64,000 bases of DNA from Conus ventricosus (lineage: Eukaryota > Mollusca > Gastropoda > Neogastropoda > Conidae), in contig CM031603.1 of the NCBI GenBank assembly GCA_018398815.1, forward strand, positions 1,388,488-1,452,487. Reading direction: 5' to 3'. Position 1 is the first letter of the stretch, and the number at the start of each line of letters is the position of its first letter. The notes under the pieces were generated by a model that saw only the letters and a program-made list of their open reading frames with translations, was not told where the DNA came from and searched no databases. Of the stretch, positions 48,929-58,742 are shown in pieces. The translations under genes were made by a program, and so were the position numbers.

Positions 48929-49724
48929 GAACCATTATGCCATAAGCGATTTCAAATCGGAAAGAAGTGCATTGTATCGAAAAAACTAAGCAGCAAAGAT
49001 ATCAACTGTCTCGCCCACTTTTTTGATGACAAAGGAAAGTTTTTGCCGCATGCACTTTTTACAGAAAAATATAATGTAAATATTGATTTTGTCACTTTTG
49101 CTGGCTTTAAATCGACTATAATGGACTATATAAAAACGTCTGGTATCACTATAAAAAAACGACAAGTACATAAAACTCATCATTGTGCTTTAAACATCTT
49201 TTCGCTATAAATAAAGGCTCCAAGTTGTATTATGATATCATCATTGCGAATAATCCTAAGCCAAAATGTTGTGATAAATGGGACATGAAATTGTTGATTC
49301 AAAATGATTGGAAATCCTGTTTTTTGCACGCGCATAAGATACGTGATGTAAGGCTGCAGTGGTTTCAACTGAAAATATTCCACAGGTGTTTATGCACAAA
49401 TGTTGTTTTAAAGGAGATTGGAATTGTTGAAAGTAATAACTGTATTTTTTGCAGCACATCCAAAGATAGCATTGACCATATGTTTGGAAATGTCACCATG
49501 TACAAGTTTTTTGGAATGCTCTCATTGGCTTAATGAAAGAAAAATGTTTGAATGCTGAAAATGTCCTTTTGACAGAAGTACCCGTACTATTTGGCTATGA
49601 CAATACGATTGTGGGTGACACCGTCTTTTACTTTATAATACTATTTGCGAAGTATTACATATACGTTTGTAAAATAAACAACACCCTGCCACAAATACAA
49701 GTATTCATAAACAAAAATATTTAG
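48929..49724 (+). pseudogene. LINE ORF2 C-terminal fragment, frameshifted
   Basis: Three consecutive plus-strand frames together look like the region after the reverse transcriptase domain of L1/Tx1-type ORF2. The first (to the stop at 49,208-49,210) has the pattern FFDDKGKFLPHALFTEKYN typical of the post-RT segment. The second (49,183-49,533) has LQWFQLKIFHRCLCTN, then a CxxC...H motif (CIFC at about 49,442-49,453) like the terminal zinc-knuckle. The third (49,533-49,724) is the closing helix-rich tail. At least two frameshifts separate them. The polymerase catalytic motifs are upstream of the truncation and missing. Confidence 0.8.
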
Positions 49725-50025
49725 ATACAAAATTGAGGAACATATTGCATATTTGAAATTAAACCATGCAGATTTTTTGACCAGATGGCTGGCATACAGA
49801 CCATTGATGGATACTGTTTAACATTTATACCCTTTTCTCTTTCTTTTCTTTTCTAAAACAAGTTGCACTAATAGATTTAAAAGTGTAAGATGAAGTGTGT
49901 AAATGAACACTTTTTTGGGCATTATTAGAGGCCCGATTTCAATATTTTGCCAAACATAATGATGTGAAAACATCCCTGTCAGCATGATTTTTCTTGATAC
50001 ATCCACCTCTCTCTCTCTCTATCTC

Positions 50026-50102
<77 letters not shown>

Positions 50103-50273
50103 TATTAGATAATGTTTGCATGAATTTGTGAATTCACATTGCTTGGGGTGATTTCTTTCTTTATTTCTTTATGTACACATTGTCTTCCTTGTATATATAC
50201 ATGTTGGAATGCAAATTAAAAAAAGGTTAAAAAAAGAAAAAAAATAGAGATAATATTTATTAAAAAAAAAACA
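48929..50273 (+). mobile_element. 5'-truncated L1/Tx1-like LINE inserted in the 73-bp array
   Basis: A 1,345-bp insertion absent from copy A. It holds the C-terminal part of a non-LTR retrotransposon ORF2, a 3' region with a (CT)n microsatellite (50,009-50,098) and an A-rich end (about 50,218-50,273). The 16 bases AACATTACCGGCACAT occur at 48,913-48,928 and at 50,274-50,289, flanking it as a target-site duplication. Since the host array contains this word once per unit, the duplication could in part be array periodicity, but the boundary fits exactly. 5' truncation is typical of target-primed reverse transcription. Confidence 0.88.
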
Positions 50274-50645
50274 AACATTACCGGCACATCACTCGTCCAC
50301 CTGTCTACATTCACCCCCCCCCCCCCCCCCTCTACACAGTACCTTCCTCACAGCAACATCACCGGCACATCACTCGTCCACCTGTCTACATCCCCCCCCC
50401 CCACCCCCCTCTACACAGTACCTTCCTCACAGCATCATTACCGGCACATCACTCGCCCACCTGTCTACATCCCCCCCCCCCTCCTGCACAGTACCTTCCT
50501 CACAGCAACATCACCGGCACATCACTCGCCCACCTGTCTACATCCCCCCCCCCCCTCCTGCACAGTACCTTCCTCACAGCAACATCACCGGCACATCACT
50601 CGCCCACCTGTCTACGTCCACCCATCCTCCCACCCACCCCCCCCC
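50274..50645 (+). repeat. 73-bp array (copy B, right of LINE)
   Basis: About 5 further units, the last with CTACGTCCACCCATCCTCCC as in copy A at about 38,730. Confidence 0.95.
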
Positions 50646-51228
50646 CCCCTCTACACCTTACCCTTCCTCACAGCAACAGCTGCGCAGAAACACGCTGTGT
50701 ACAGATCCAGCAAAAAGCAGGCAAGTGCAGTATGTATAGCCTCGAGCCAGAGTGAATACGGGTACAGCTTTAAAAAGAGAAAGACAGACAGAAGGAAAGA
50801 ACGAAAGAAGTAAATTGTTGGCGAAGAAACTATGCTGTTCAATTTTGTTTATAAAGAAATGAAATAACTGTGTGTGCGTGTGTGTGTGTGTGTGAGTAGA
50901 TATCTTTAGATTAAATATCTTTTTTGTAAAAAAAAATAATAAAAAGGATCTTAATCATGGTCTCTCTATTTTTCGCTTTTTGTTAAGTTGTCTACTGTTG
51001 ATACAGAATGCATGCTCAGCATGTCAGGAGGAAAAGCTAGTATTCACGTTGTGTTTGTTTGTCAACATGTTAATAGCGTTCCACGAGTTCCTATTACCAG
51101 AAACAGTATCCTGAAAGTACTTTTTCTTTGCATCACGCTTGATAGATGCCACGAGATTTCATTTTAAAATGTGCAGTTCCTAGCTTTTCATGAATCGTGC
51201 ATTTGTAAGGCTTTACCTGTGTAAGGTG

Positions 51229-51267
<39 letters not shown>

Positions 51268-51357
51268 CGGCTTGGTTTGCACACATTTTGTTTCCATCGG
51301 AGAATGTTGGTTACAGACATCAGAGAAGGTAAGTATTCAGGAATCGAAAGCTTCATC

Positions 51358-51393
<36 letters not shown>

Positions 51394-51984
51394 ACTCAAC
51401 CCCTGTTGGTCTGAATTCGAGCTCCGGAATCATAATTTTAGAAGGGAGGGGGGTTAGCTACCGCCAAGGACACAGACAAACAAAGTACAGGACAAAACAC
51501 AATGCATTTCGACCTCTTGGGTATTCTCCCGGCAAAAACAATAACATTTAGGACAGTGAAAACGAAGAACGAGAAACCATTATCTTCTCACATTCGCGCA
51601 TGATGAAAATGGCCGCGGACGGAAACGAGGTCACCAGGAGGGAATCATGGGAGAGGAAATAGTGAAGGTTGGGGGGGGGGGGGGGGGGGGGGACAATAGG
51701 GTTTGTATTTTGTTTTGTATAATGTGATATATTAGTGACGGTAGTGATAAGAGTGCTTAGTAGGGCAAAAACAAATCTTGTTCCGACTTCAGAATGGCGT
51801 GCTCACGCACGCAGGTGTGGGTGTCCGCATGACCAGGGCTGATGGTTCTAGGGACTGCTTTTGCGGCTAACGCAGCCATATCTATTCCTCTGCTAACCCC
51901 AAGAACCATTAGGGCACTAAGCCCTCCTCCGATTCCTTTGAATTCTGCTATGGTCTGACATGGTAAGGTATATGACGCCAAAAT
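50646..51984. other. Mostly non-repetitive tail of copy B
   Basis: Matches 38,770-40,865 apart from indels. It contains poly-G runs (51,235-51,266 and 51,671-51,692) and a GA tract (51,359-51,391). No gene is recognised. Confidence 0.7.
51702..51816 (+). repeat. 115-bp direct repeat, left copy
   Basis: Nearly identical to 52,291-52,405. Copy A has this sequence once (40,742-40,870). Together they bound a ~590-bp insertion specific to copy B. Confidence 0.85.
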
Positions 51985-52287
51985 GGGGAGTTTGTATTAT
52001 ACTCCCTGTTTGGCTAGTATATTACCATGTCAGACTCTAATGCCCACCCTACCTTCCCCGCTAGCGCTATGGTTCTCGGGGTTACCTTGCGCATTGGCCT
52101 TGTTGAATGAGGAACAGGAAGTTTACACCGGTTTCTTCCCTGGCGGAAGTAGTGTGGACGTCACGTGACGGTCTTATTACTGCATTAGCCACAAAAAATC
52201 CCGGCCTGCAGAGCTAACTGCCGTGGAATGCTATGGTCTGACATGGTAAGTATACTAGCCAAACAGGGAGTATAATACAAACTCCCC
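51985..52287. mobile_element. MITE-like element with ~50-bp inverted repeats
   Basis: 51,985-52,034 is the reverse complement of 52,237-52,287, beginning GGGGAGTTTGTATTATACTC on one side and ending with its complement on the other, with a single-base length difference. The 202-bp interior has no coding capacity and includes CACGTGACGGTC. The outer flanks show no clear TA or other target duplication. A nearby diverged pair (CTAACCCCAAGAACCATTAG near 51,892 and CGCTATGGTTCTCGGGGTTA near 52,065) suggests nested inverted repeats. Inferred to be a non-autonomous DNA transposon. Confidence 0.65.
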
Positions 52288-52290
52288 ATG

Positions 52291-52404
52291 TTTGTATTTT
52301 GTTTTGTAGAATGTGATATATTTGTGACGGTAGTGATAAGAGTGCTTAGTAGGGCAAAAACAAATCTTGTTCCGACTTCAGAATGGCGTGCTCACGCACG
52401 CAGG

Positions 52405-52405
<1 letters not shown>
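52291..52405 (+). repeat. 115-bp direct repeat, right copy
   Basis: Second copy of 51,702-51,816. It leads into the GT microsatellite, as in copy A. Confidence 0.85.
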
Positions 52406-52456
<51 letters not shown>

Positions 52457-52536
52457 GTGCGTGTATGTGTGTCTCTGTGTGCGTGCGTGCGTGCGTGCAT
52501 GCGCGCGCGCGTGTGTGTGTGTGAGTGTGAGTGTGT

Positions 52537-52580
<44 letters not shown>

Positions 52581-52640
52581 GTGTGTGCGTGCGTGCGTGC
52601 GTGTGTGTGTATGAATGTGTCTGTGTGTCTGTCCGTCAGT
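52406..52640. repeat. Compound GT/GC microsatellite
   Basis: (GT)n with GCGTGC variants. The homologue in copy A (40,868-40,960) is much shorter. Confidence 0.95.
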
Positions 52641-52875
52641 GCGCGCGCACATGCGTGCCACACTTCCTTCAGGCTTACATTGTGCTAACCAGTGTGAGAG
52701 CAGAGTGTATATGGTCCTGTCTATCTTTCTATTCACCTGCAATGACGTCAGTGTGGGGATCGTTCTCAGGCATTCGATCCTTCCCTGCCCCTAATTCATC
52801 TTCACTGGAACTCCGTGACTGTTCCCGTCATGGCCCGCGATACTATCGGTTCGTCGAAACTCAACAATGCCAGCA

Positions 52876-52983
52876 AAACTCGATGAAAATCACACAAACA
52901 CAACAACAACAACAAAAACAGCAAAACTCGATGAAAGTCACACAAACAACAACAACAAAAACAGCAAAAATCGATGAAAGTCA
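52876..52983 (+). repeat. ~43-bp CAA-rich tandem repeat cut by gap
   Basis: Three copies of AGCAAAACTCGATGAAA followed by TCACACAAACAAC. The assembly breaks within the third copy. Confidence 0.85.
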
Positions 52984-53083
52984 NNNNNNNNNNNNNNNNN
53001 NNNNNNNNNNNNNNNNNNNNNNNNNNNNNNNNNNNNNNNNNNNNNNNNNNNNNNNNNNNNNNNNNNNNNNNNNNNNNNNNNNN
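52984..53083. other. Assembly gap, 100 N
   Basis: Exactly 100 N. It hides the left boundary of the Polinton-like element. Confidence 1.
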
Positions 53084-53159
53084 ACTAAGGCGAGCAGACA
53101 AAATCATGTCGACTTACTACTGATGTTTTCACAGCAGGGCTGCCGCATTACACATTGAT

Positions 53160-55741
53160 ACGAACAATGAGTAGATTATTGCGGCATACTTCAAAGCATA
53201 AAAATAAACAAGAATTCTGTAGAAAAATGTTTAACAAGAATTCCATCTGTGCAACCCGCGAGGTGAACATATAAAACATTGTATTAACCCAGTTGACTGT
53301 AATACAGAACTAATTTACGCCCCCAGAAGGCAGTAAAGTTAGTTTTAAGAACTGGAAACGGATGCAAAATTCTCCATATGTTGTTTACGCAGACTTCGAG
53401 TCGCTTATTGTTCCTTATGAAGGCCAGCGCCCACAAAAACTTCGAAAAACATTTCTTAATGAGTAATCATCAGATTTGTTCATTTGCCTTCTTTTATTGT
53501 TAGGTCGGATGGCGCTCATTCAGCACCAGAATTATTAGAGGGCCTAATGCTGCAGAATACTTCTTAAAACCCCATGCAGCAAGTGCTTTAAGGGACTGTT
53601 CTAATAATCTGAATTTATCTGAAATCATGATGACGCCTGAAGACAACAACAGTATGACTCGGCCACACATTGTTGGATTTGTGGTTTAGAACTCAGTGAA
53701 GAAGCAACAAATCCGACAGTAAGAGACCATGATCACATTAGTGGGAAGTTCAGAGGAGTAGCGCACAACAAACTGCAATCTTCAACTAAAGTTTGAACCA
53801 AAGACATGGAAGCTGCTATATTCTTTCATAACTTGCGAGGCTACGACCCCTCATCTTATAATGAAAGCAGTGGGCGATGCCTTCAGGGTGTCATGCATTG
53901 CACAGTCATCAGAAAAGTACATGTGTTTCACTTTAAATAACATGTCTTTTTATGACTCTATGCAGCACATGATGGGATCATTAGAGTCACTGGCTATGTC
54001 CTTAAAGTCCTGCCAATAACGGAAGAATATTTTGACCCAACTCTCGTTAGAAAGGGCGTTTACCCTTATGAATACATGAACAGTTGGGAAAGGTTTGACG
54101 AAGACACACTTCCTCCTAAAGGCGCATTCTTTTCTAGTCTCAGAGGAAAGGACATCAGTGACTCCGATTACCAGCATGCTCAAGATGCGTGGCAAAAGTT
54201 AGAGTGTAAAACGATGGGAGACTATCATGATGCATATTTAATGGCTGATACATGTTTGTTGGCGGACGTCTTTGAAAATTATAGGAAGACCTGCATGAAA
54301 CATTATAGCCCGGATCCTGCGCATTATATTTCTGCGCCCGGGGTGAGTTGGGACGCTTTCTTAAAGTTTACTGGAGTACAGATTGATTTATTGTCTGACC
54401 TACCAATGATTCAGATGATTGAAAACGGATTGCGTGGAGGAATTAGTATGGCGTCGCATCATTACTGTTTAAAGCAAACAACAAATACCTAGATGATTAT
54501 GATCCTAGTAAAGGTCTAACTATCTCATGTATTTAGATGCAAAACAATCTGTATGGATGGGCAATGGCGCAATCACTTCCATTACGCAACTTTAAAATGT
54601 ACACAGGCACAAATAATATTCAAAAGGCATTAAGTGGTTGGAAGTTTGACGCCAGGTCAACAGCGTGGTTTCATTCTAGAAGTTGACTTAGAATATCCTC
54701 ACGAACTCCATGACCTGCATAATGACTATCCATTAGCGGCAGAAAGTCTAAAGATGGCAAAAACAGAGCGCCTTAACTTGTGCCTAATCTTCGAGGCAAA
54801 AAAAATTATGTCTGTCATTACAGACTTCTGCAATTTTATTTAAGACATGGTTTGAAGTTGACAGCTGTTCATCGTAAATTGCTTTTGATCAAGAACAGTT
54901 CATGAAACCATACATCATGAAGAACACTGATCTTAGAACTAAATCCACAGATGCTTCAGAAAAAGACTTTTCAAGCTGATGAACAACAGCTGTTTTGGAA
55001 AGACTAGGGAAAAATCCCCACAAGCGCAAAGATGTCAGATTGGTCACCAGAGAGAACGAAGCAATTAAGCTGACTTCAAAACCAAATTTCAGGACTTCAG
55101 AAGATTTCATGATCAGCTTTTTGGCATAATGATGAAAAAAAGAAAGTCAAATTAGACAAACCTGTATTTATTGGGTTTCTGTTTTAGAATTATCAAAGCT
55201 TTGATGTTGGAATTTCTTTATGACTACTTTAAACCCTCGTATCCTGAGTGCTTTACACAGATACAGATAGTTTTGTTATAGATATCCCTACTGAAGACAT
55301 CTATAAGACATGGAATTAGAAGTAGCTAAAGGGCATGCAGGATGGTATGACACATCCGATTACCCTAAAGATTCGCCTTTACATTCAATTACTAATAAGA
55401 AGGTTTTAGGAAAGATGAAGGATGAATTATCTGGAAAGGTGATCAAGGAGTATGTGGGGTTAAGGTCAAAAATGTACAGTATTTCGAGCCAGGAGAAAAC
55501 CATTAAGAAAGCAAAAGGAATATCTCGCAGTGTTGTGCAGTCAAACATATCACATGACAACTACAAAGAAGCATTGTTTGGCAATAAGACTTTTCATCAT
55601 GACAACGTAAAACTGCGATCTAATCTACATGAGATCAACACAACGGTTGTAACAAAGAAGTCATTAGATAGAACAAACACAAAACGTGTGTTTGTTAATC
55701 CAGAGTTTTCATATGCATATGGACATTGGAGAACAGTATAA
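53160..55741 (+). pseudogene. Family B DNA polymerase (Polinton type), broken by frameshifts and stops
   Basis: Recognisable landmarks occur in family order but in changing frames. The exonuclease I Asp and Glu codons are at 53,392 and 53,398. A Cys-x2-Cys (53,671-53,682) followed by a DHDH segment (53,719-53,772) resembles the endonuclease VII-like zinc insert of these polymerases. Exonuclease II HNLRGYD lies at 53,824-53,847. A 138-residue open piece (54,076-54,492) covers exonuclease III and the following linker. Polymerase motif A (Asp codon at 54,536) is followed by NLYG in another frame, the shift falling in an A4 run at about 54,541-54,544. Motif B (K..NNS.FGKT) is at 54,973-55,005 and motif C (YTDTDS) at 55,254-55,271. 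The last 143 residues (55,310-55,741) are intact. At least six frame changes plus in-frame stops make it non-functional as assembled. Some one-base shifts could be base-calling errors. Confidence 0.85.
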
Positions 55742-55753
55742 TTACTATTTTCT

Positions 55754-56071
55754 TCACCGAAAATTATAATTCGGGTTCATATCTTTCCTGAAATTTTTTA
55801 GAAGATCAATCACATCATCTTCCAATTCATTCAAAATTTTTCTCATGTTTGCTTGATGTGCTCGAATTTTTTCTATTATTTTAAAATATTCTTTTCTCCA
55901 TCTTTGATAGTCAAAATTTGGGATTAGGGGCTGTAAGTGCCCTGGCCGCTGTGCCCTTTTGCCAAGGAATCCTCTTAGTTGTTTCTTCAACAGCAGAATA
56001 CGTATCATTTGATTTTGCATTAATTCCCTAATAGCAAAAACACGCCCTAAATGATTCTCGTAGTAATTCAC
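55754..56071 (-). CDS. Unknown 105-residue charged helical protein
   Basis: Intact frame, ATG at 56,071 and stop at 55,754, convergent with the polymerase and ending 13 bases from it. It begins MNYYENHLGRVFAIRELMQ. Rich in Arg, Lys, Leu and Glu with heptad-like spacing in the C-terminal half (KIIEKIRAHQANMRKILNEL), so probably helical or coiled coil. No signal peptide, membrane segment or Cys cluster. I do not recognise a family. Its position between polymerase and integrase, in a compact element, argues that it belongs to the element. Confidence 0.6.
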   Translation of the reverse strand: MNYYENHLGRVFAIRELMQNQMIRILLLKKQLRGFLGKRAQRPGHLQPLIPNFDYQRWRKEYFKIIEKIRAHQANMRKILNELEDDVIDLLKNFRKDMNPNYNFR

Positions 56072-56159
56072 AGGTCTCTTTATTTATCCTTCATGCTTCC
56101 GTTCCACGTTCTTTCTTTTGGGCTTCCATTTTAAACTTAAACATATTTTATGTAATTAA

Positions 56160-57107
56160 TTAAAGCGGAACTGTGTCTGGTGGGATTATCTGCAGTTCTT
56201 CTTTTACAAAAGATCTTTGAGGAGCTGGTTGTTTTGTTGTGTCAGTTTCTCGTAAATAATACACGGGCGGATTCATCTTTACAATTCTTTTTATTTCGTA
56301 TGGATCGACACTCCAAACTGGATCTGTTGCCCTGATGCGAGTGTCCCCCTCTGCTTCCCCGGGTAAATAAAGGTACCTTACTTTCAAACCAAATGGTAAT
56401 AGTTTGCTGGTTGTACTGGAGTCTTCAGCAACATTTATTGTTTGTTTTTTGATTGCTTGTACTGGTTTTAACCCTTTAAATTCTTCATTATTCATTGCGC
56501 GCAAAACTGAGGGCAGTCTTCTAACCCATTCTGTGTTGCGAGAATTGTCAATCAGCTCTCTGTGATACTGGTAGGAGAAAAGTCTTTCAGCTAACTGTTT
56601 GTTAAAGTTTTCGACTAAAGCCTGTGATCTGTGAACTCCCGGAATGCCTCTTTTAATGGTAACTCTATGTTTTAACAATAATTGATTCACTTGACCTTTA
56701 AATTCTTTTCCATCATCGACTTGATCATGCGAGGATAAGTTAAAGGACCTCGTTGGTATATCATTGTATAGCAACAGCAACAGCAGAAGCACTCTTTTGT
56801 GTTAATTGTTCCGCATCTTTGTATCTTGAAGCTATGTCAATGACTGTGAGTGCGTACTTAAATCTTTTTCGTCTAATCGTTATCAGAGGGTAAATATAGA
56901 AGGTCCATTGATGGGTGTCGTTTGGAGTTGTATTGACAAAGTGTGGTCTCTGTATTCGTCTAGGCGCGGGTAATAAATTTGCCAAATCGCTTGTTTAGAT
57001 AACCATTCTTTTGCTGTTTGTTCACTGACACCAGCTGCTTCGCTTAGCTTTTTAATTGCTGTGATTCCCTTCCAATATCCTTTTGGTGAATAATAGATTT
57101 GTTTCAT
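56160..57107 (-). pseudogene. Retroviral-type (DDE) integrase of Polinton type, frameshifted
   Basis: Minus strand, start ATG at 57,107. The N-terminal piece (57,107 to about 56,960) is a helical segment with WLSKQAIWQIY. The middle piece (about 56,985-56,761) contains YALTVIDIASRYKDAE. The first catalytic Asp (codon 56,903-56,905) falls in yet another frame. The C-terminal piece (56,717-56,160) holds the second Asp (DDGKEF, 56,700-56,717) and the catalytic Glu (56,610-56,612), with about 34 residues between them as in D,D35E integrases. It ends with an SH3-like C-terminal domain with RATDPVWSVDPYEIKRI and SFVKEELQIIP. A CAG/CTG run (56,768-56,792) lies at one frame junction. Expected length is about 310-320 residues. 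As assembled it would not give one protein. Confidence 0.85.
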
Positions 57108-57273
57108 TTTTTATTCAGCTGATATTATGCGCAACAAAATACACGACTAAACGCAAAATACAAAATAAACGCGATTTCTTGCGTTTTTTGTTTTTCTGAT
57201 GGATGATAAAAGTTGCTGAATTTTGGTGGGGGCAATGTCTCGATTGGTTTGCCCGTTACTAGATAATATTCTT

Positions 57274-57522
57274 TTATTGCTTGATCAACATCTTTAAACG
57301 TGTAAGCTGCATGTCCTGTTTTTTCAGTGTGTTATTAATAAAATCTAACTGCTCAATTCTCTGCTTTTCATAGCGATCTTGTGCTGCAGCTAGTTGCTCC
57401 ACAGCTTTGTTATGTCTTTTTCTCTCGTCGTCATCCCGTAGTTTACTAAATGCGTAATTACTTCCGCTAAAAGCAAGCGCATTCACCACAGCGCCACCTA
57501 TCATCATTACGAGTGAAGCCAT
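57274..57522 (-). CDS. Small membrane-anchored coiled-coil protein (82 residues), unknown
   Basis: Intact frame upstream of and co-oriented with the integrase (about 165 bases away). Residues 1-25 are hydrophobic with Gly/Ala (MASLVMMIGGAVVNALAFSG), a likely membrane segment or membrane-active helix. Residues 28-80 are highly charged and heptad-like (KLRDDDERKRHNKAVEQLAA), a likely coiled coil. No family is recognised. The single-anchor plus coiled-coil design is seen in many virus- and plasmid-borne accessory proteins, but no function can be inferred. Being intact beside broken enzymes may simply reflect its short length. Confidence 0.65.
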   Translation of the reverse strand: MASLVMMIGGAVVNALAFSGSNYAFSKLRDDDERKRHNKAVEQLAAAQDRYEKQRIEQLDFINNTLKKQDMQLTRLKMLIKQ

Positions 57523-57807
57523 TTTTTATAAATGTATTTTTTTACATATTTATATTCTCTGGAATTATTCCTTACTTAACTAGAAAATCTTTCGTAGCAA
57601 ATGAAGCTGCAATATAGCAATCAGTTTTGCTGAATCTTCAAGTCTAGTTTGCCAAGATCTGCTGGTTTTATTTTTAACAGGCTTTTACCAAGCATTGAGT
57701 ATCCTACACTTAGCCCTCCATAACGGCAGAATGGTATACAAGGTTGGCAATAGTTTTTTCGGTGCTCATTTTAAAAAATAAAATAATTATAATTAATAAA
57801 AAAAAAC

Positions 57808-58354
57808 ATGAACAGCGATGATCTACTACAGCTACAGGGTGGCCTAAACCTTCCTGAACTTAAAAAAGAAGAAGTTGATGATCAAGCTATTATGCCAAAA
57901 GGAAAGGTTGTATTCTTTGGCAGCATGTGGGAAAACAAAACAGTTCCTCGGAATGAATTCAGCATAGAACAGGTTTTCAACAGATGTCACCACAAGACAT
58001 TATAAAGTATCAAAAACAGGTATAAGCGCAGCTGGGGTCGAGAATGGTGAAAGTGTGGGGCAAACGGTTCTTAGTTTGTACACTAAACTAGTCAGTAGAT
58101 TTGCTCCCATTGATTCTGAACAAGATCTTACGTATGATTTAACGCAAGATCCAGTTTTAACAAAGTCATTAGAGTCTCTAAGCTGTGATCTATATTACAG
58201 ATTTGGAACATTGTTATCGCCATTAATCATGGGATTAATTACTTTTAATCATATAGATTTTATTTCCCTTCAAAATGAACGAGTCGGAAAATCAGCAGAA
58301 TCAGGAAACATTGAATCAGAAAACACTGAATCAAGTCGAAAAAGTGACGAGTGA
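57808..58354 (+). pseudogene. Unknown element ORF, one frameshift (two pieces)
   Basis: An ATG at 57,808 opens a 65-residue frame, starting MNSDDLLQLQGGLNLPEL, which ends at 58,005. A second frame, open across about 57,970 to 58,354, continues the likely protein. The shift is near a T4 run at about 57,973. The product would be about 180 residues, acidic at the start, without Cys clusters and with a hydrophobic stretch near LSPLIMGLITF (about 58,213-58,245). No family is recognised. It is divergently oriented from the integrase-side genes, with a 285-bp AT-rich intergenic region that could hold a bidirectional promoter. Confidence 0.5.
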
Positions 58355-58742
58355 AAAGCTAAAGCATCCTGGACGCATTGCAGCAGGAAAAAAATTAGCA
58401 GAGTGGAACAAACAAAAAAAATTACAGTTACAATCACAAAATATAACTCATCATGAAAACATAACACCGCTAACGCCAACAGTTGATTCAATGCCAGCTC
58501 CAGAACAAGAGCAAGTTAATTCAAGGGCACCAAAGTCTTCATGGAATATTGAACTTAAAACAGTTGTCATTTTTGGTGCCATTGCTGCTGCTGGGGGCAG
58601 TTATTACGGTTATAAAATATATAAACAATGGCGACAAAAACAAAAGAAGTTAAAACAACCTGAACCATTAAATACAGAAGACAACAGCCACGCCAGCGCC
58701 CCAATAACAAAAAATCATTTTGATCCATTTAAAATGCAATAA
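58275..58742 (+). CDS. Unknown 155-residue protein with one transmembrane segment
   Basis: Intact frame overlapping the end of the previous ORF by about 80 bases in another frame. Residues 1-28 are Gln/Asn/Glu-rich. Residues 29-50 form a basic segment HPGRIAAGKKLAEWNKQKK. Residues 51-92 are a Gln/Pro/Thr-rich linker. Residues 94-114 are hydrophobic with Gly/Ala (TVVIFGAIAAAGGSYYGYKI), a transmembrane helix, followed by a strongly basic KQWRQKQKKLKQ and a polar tail. The positive-inside rule suggests that the C-terminal tail is cytosolic or nuclear. No family is named with confidence. It belongs to the element by position and composition. Confidence 0.65.
   Translation: MNESENQQNQETLNQKTLNQVEKVTSEKLKHPGRIAAGKKLAEWNKQKKLQLQSQNITHHENITPLTPTVDSMPAPEQEQVNSRAPKSSWNIELKTVVIFGAIAAAGGSYYGYKIYKQWRQKQKKLKQPEPLNTEDNSHASAPITKNHFDPFKMQ

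Larger units (their letters stand above)
42077..52760 (+). repeat. Segmental duplication, short copy (B)
   Basis: Second copy of 21,090-41,076 in the same orientation. It starts inside the 39-bp array immediately after the gap. It lacks the 37-bp, ~40-bp G-rich and 26-bp arrays, has far fewer 81-bp and 73-bp units, and carries a private LINE (48,929-50,273), a ~165-bp poly-G-containing insertion (about 51,118-51,275) and a ~590-bp insertion (51,702-52,290). Single-copy portions match copy A with scattered substitutions. Confidence 0.88.
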
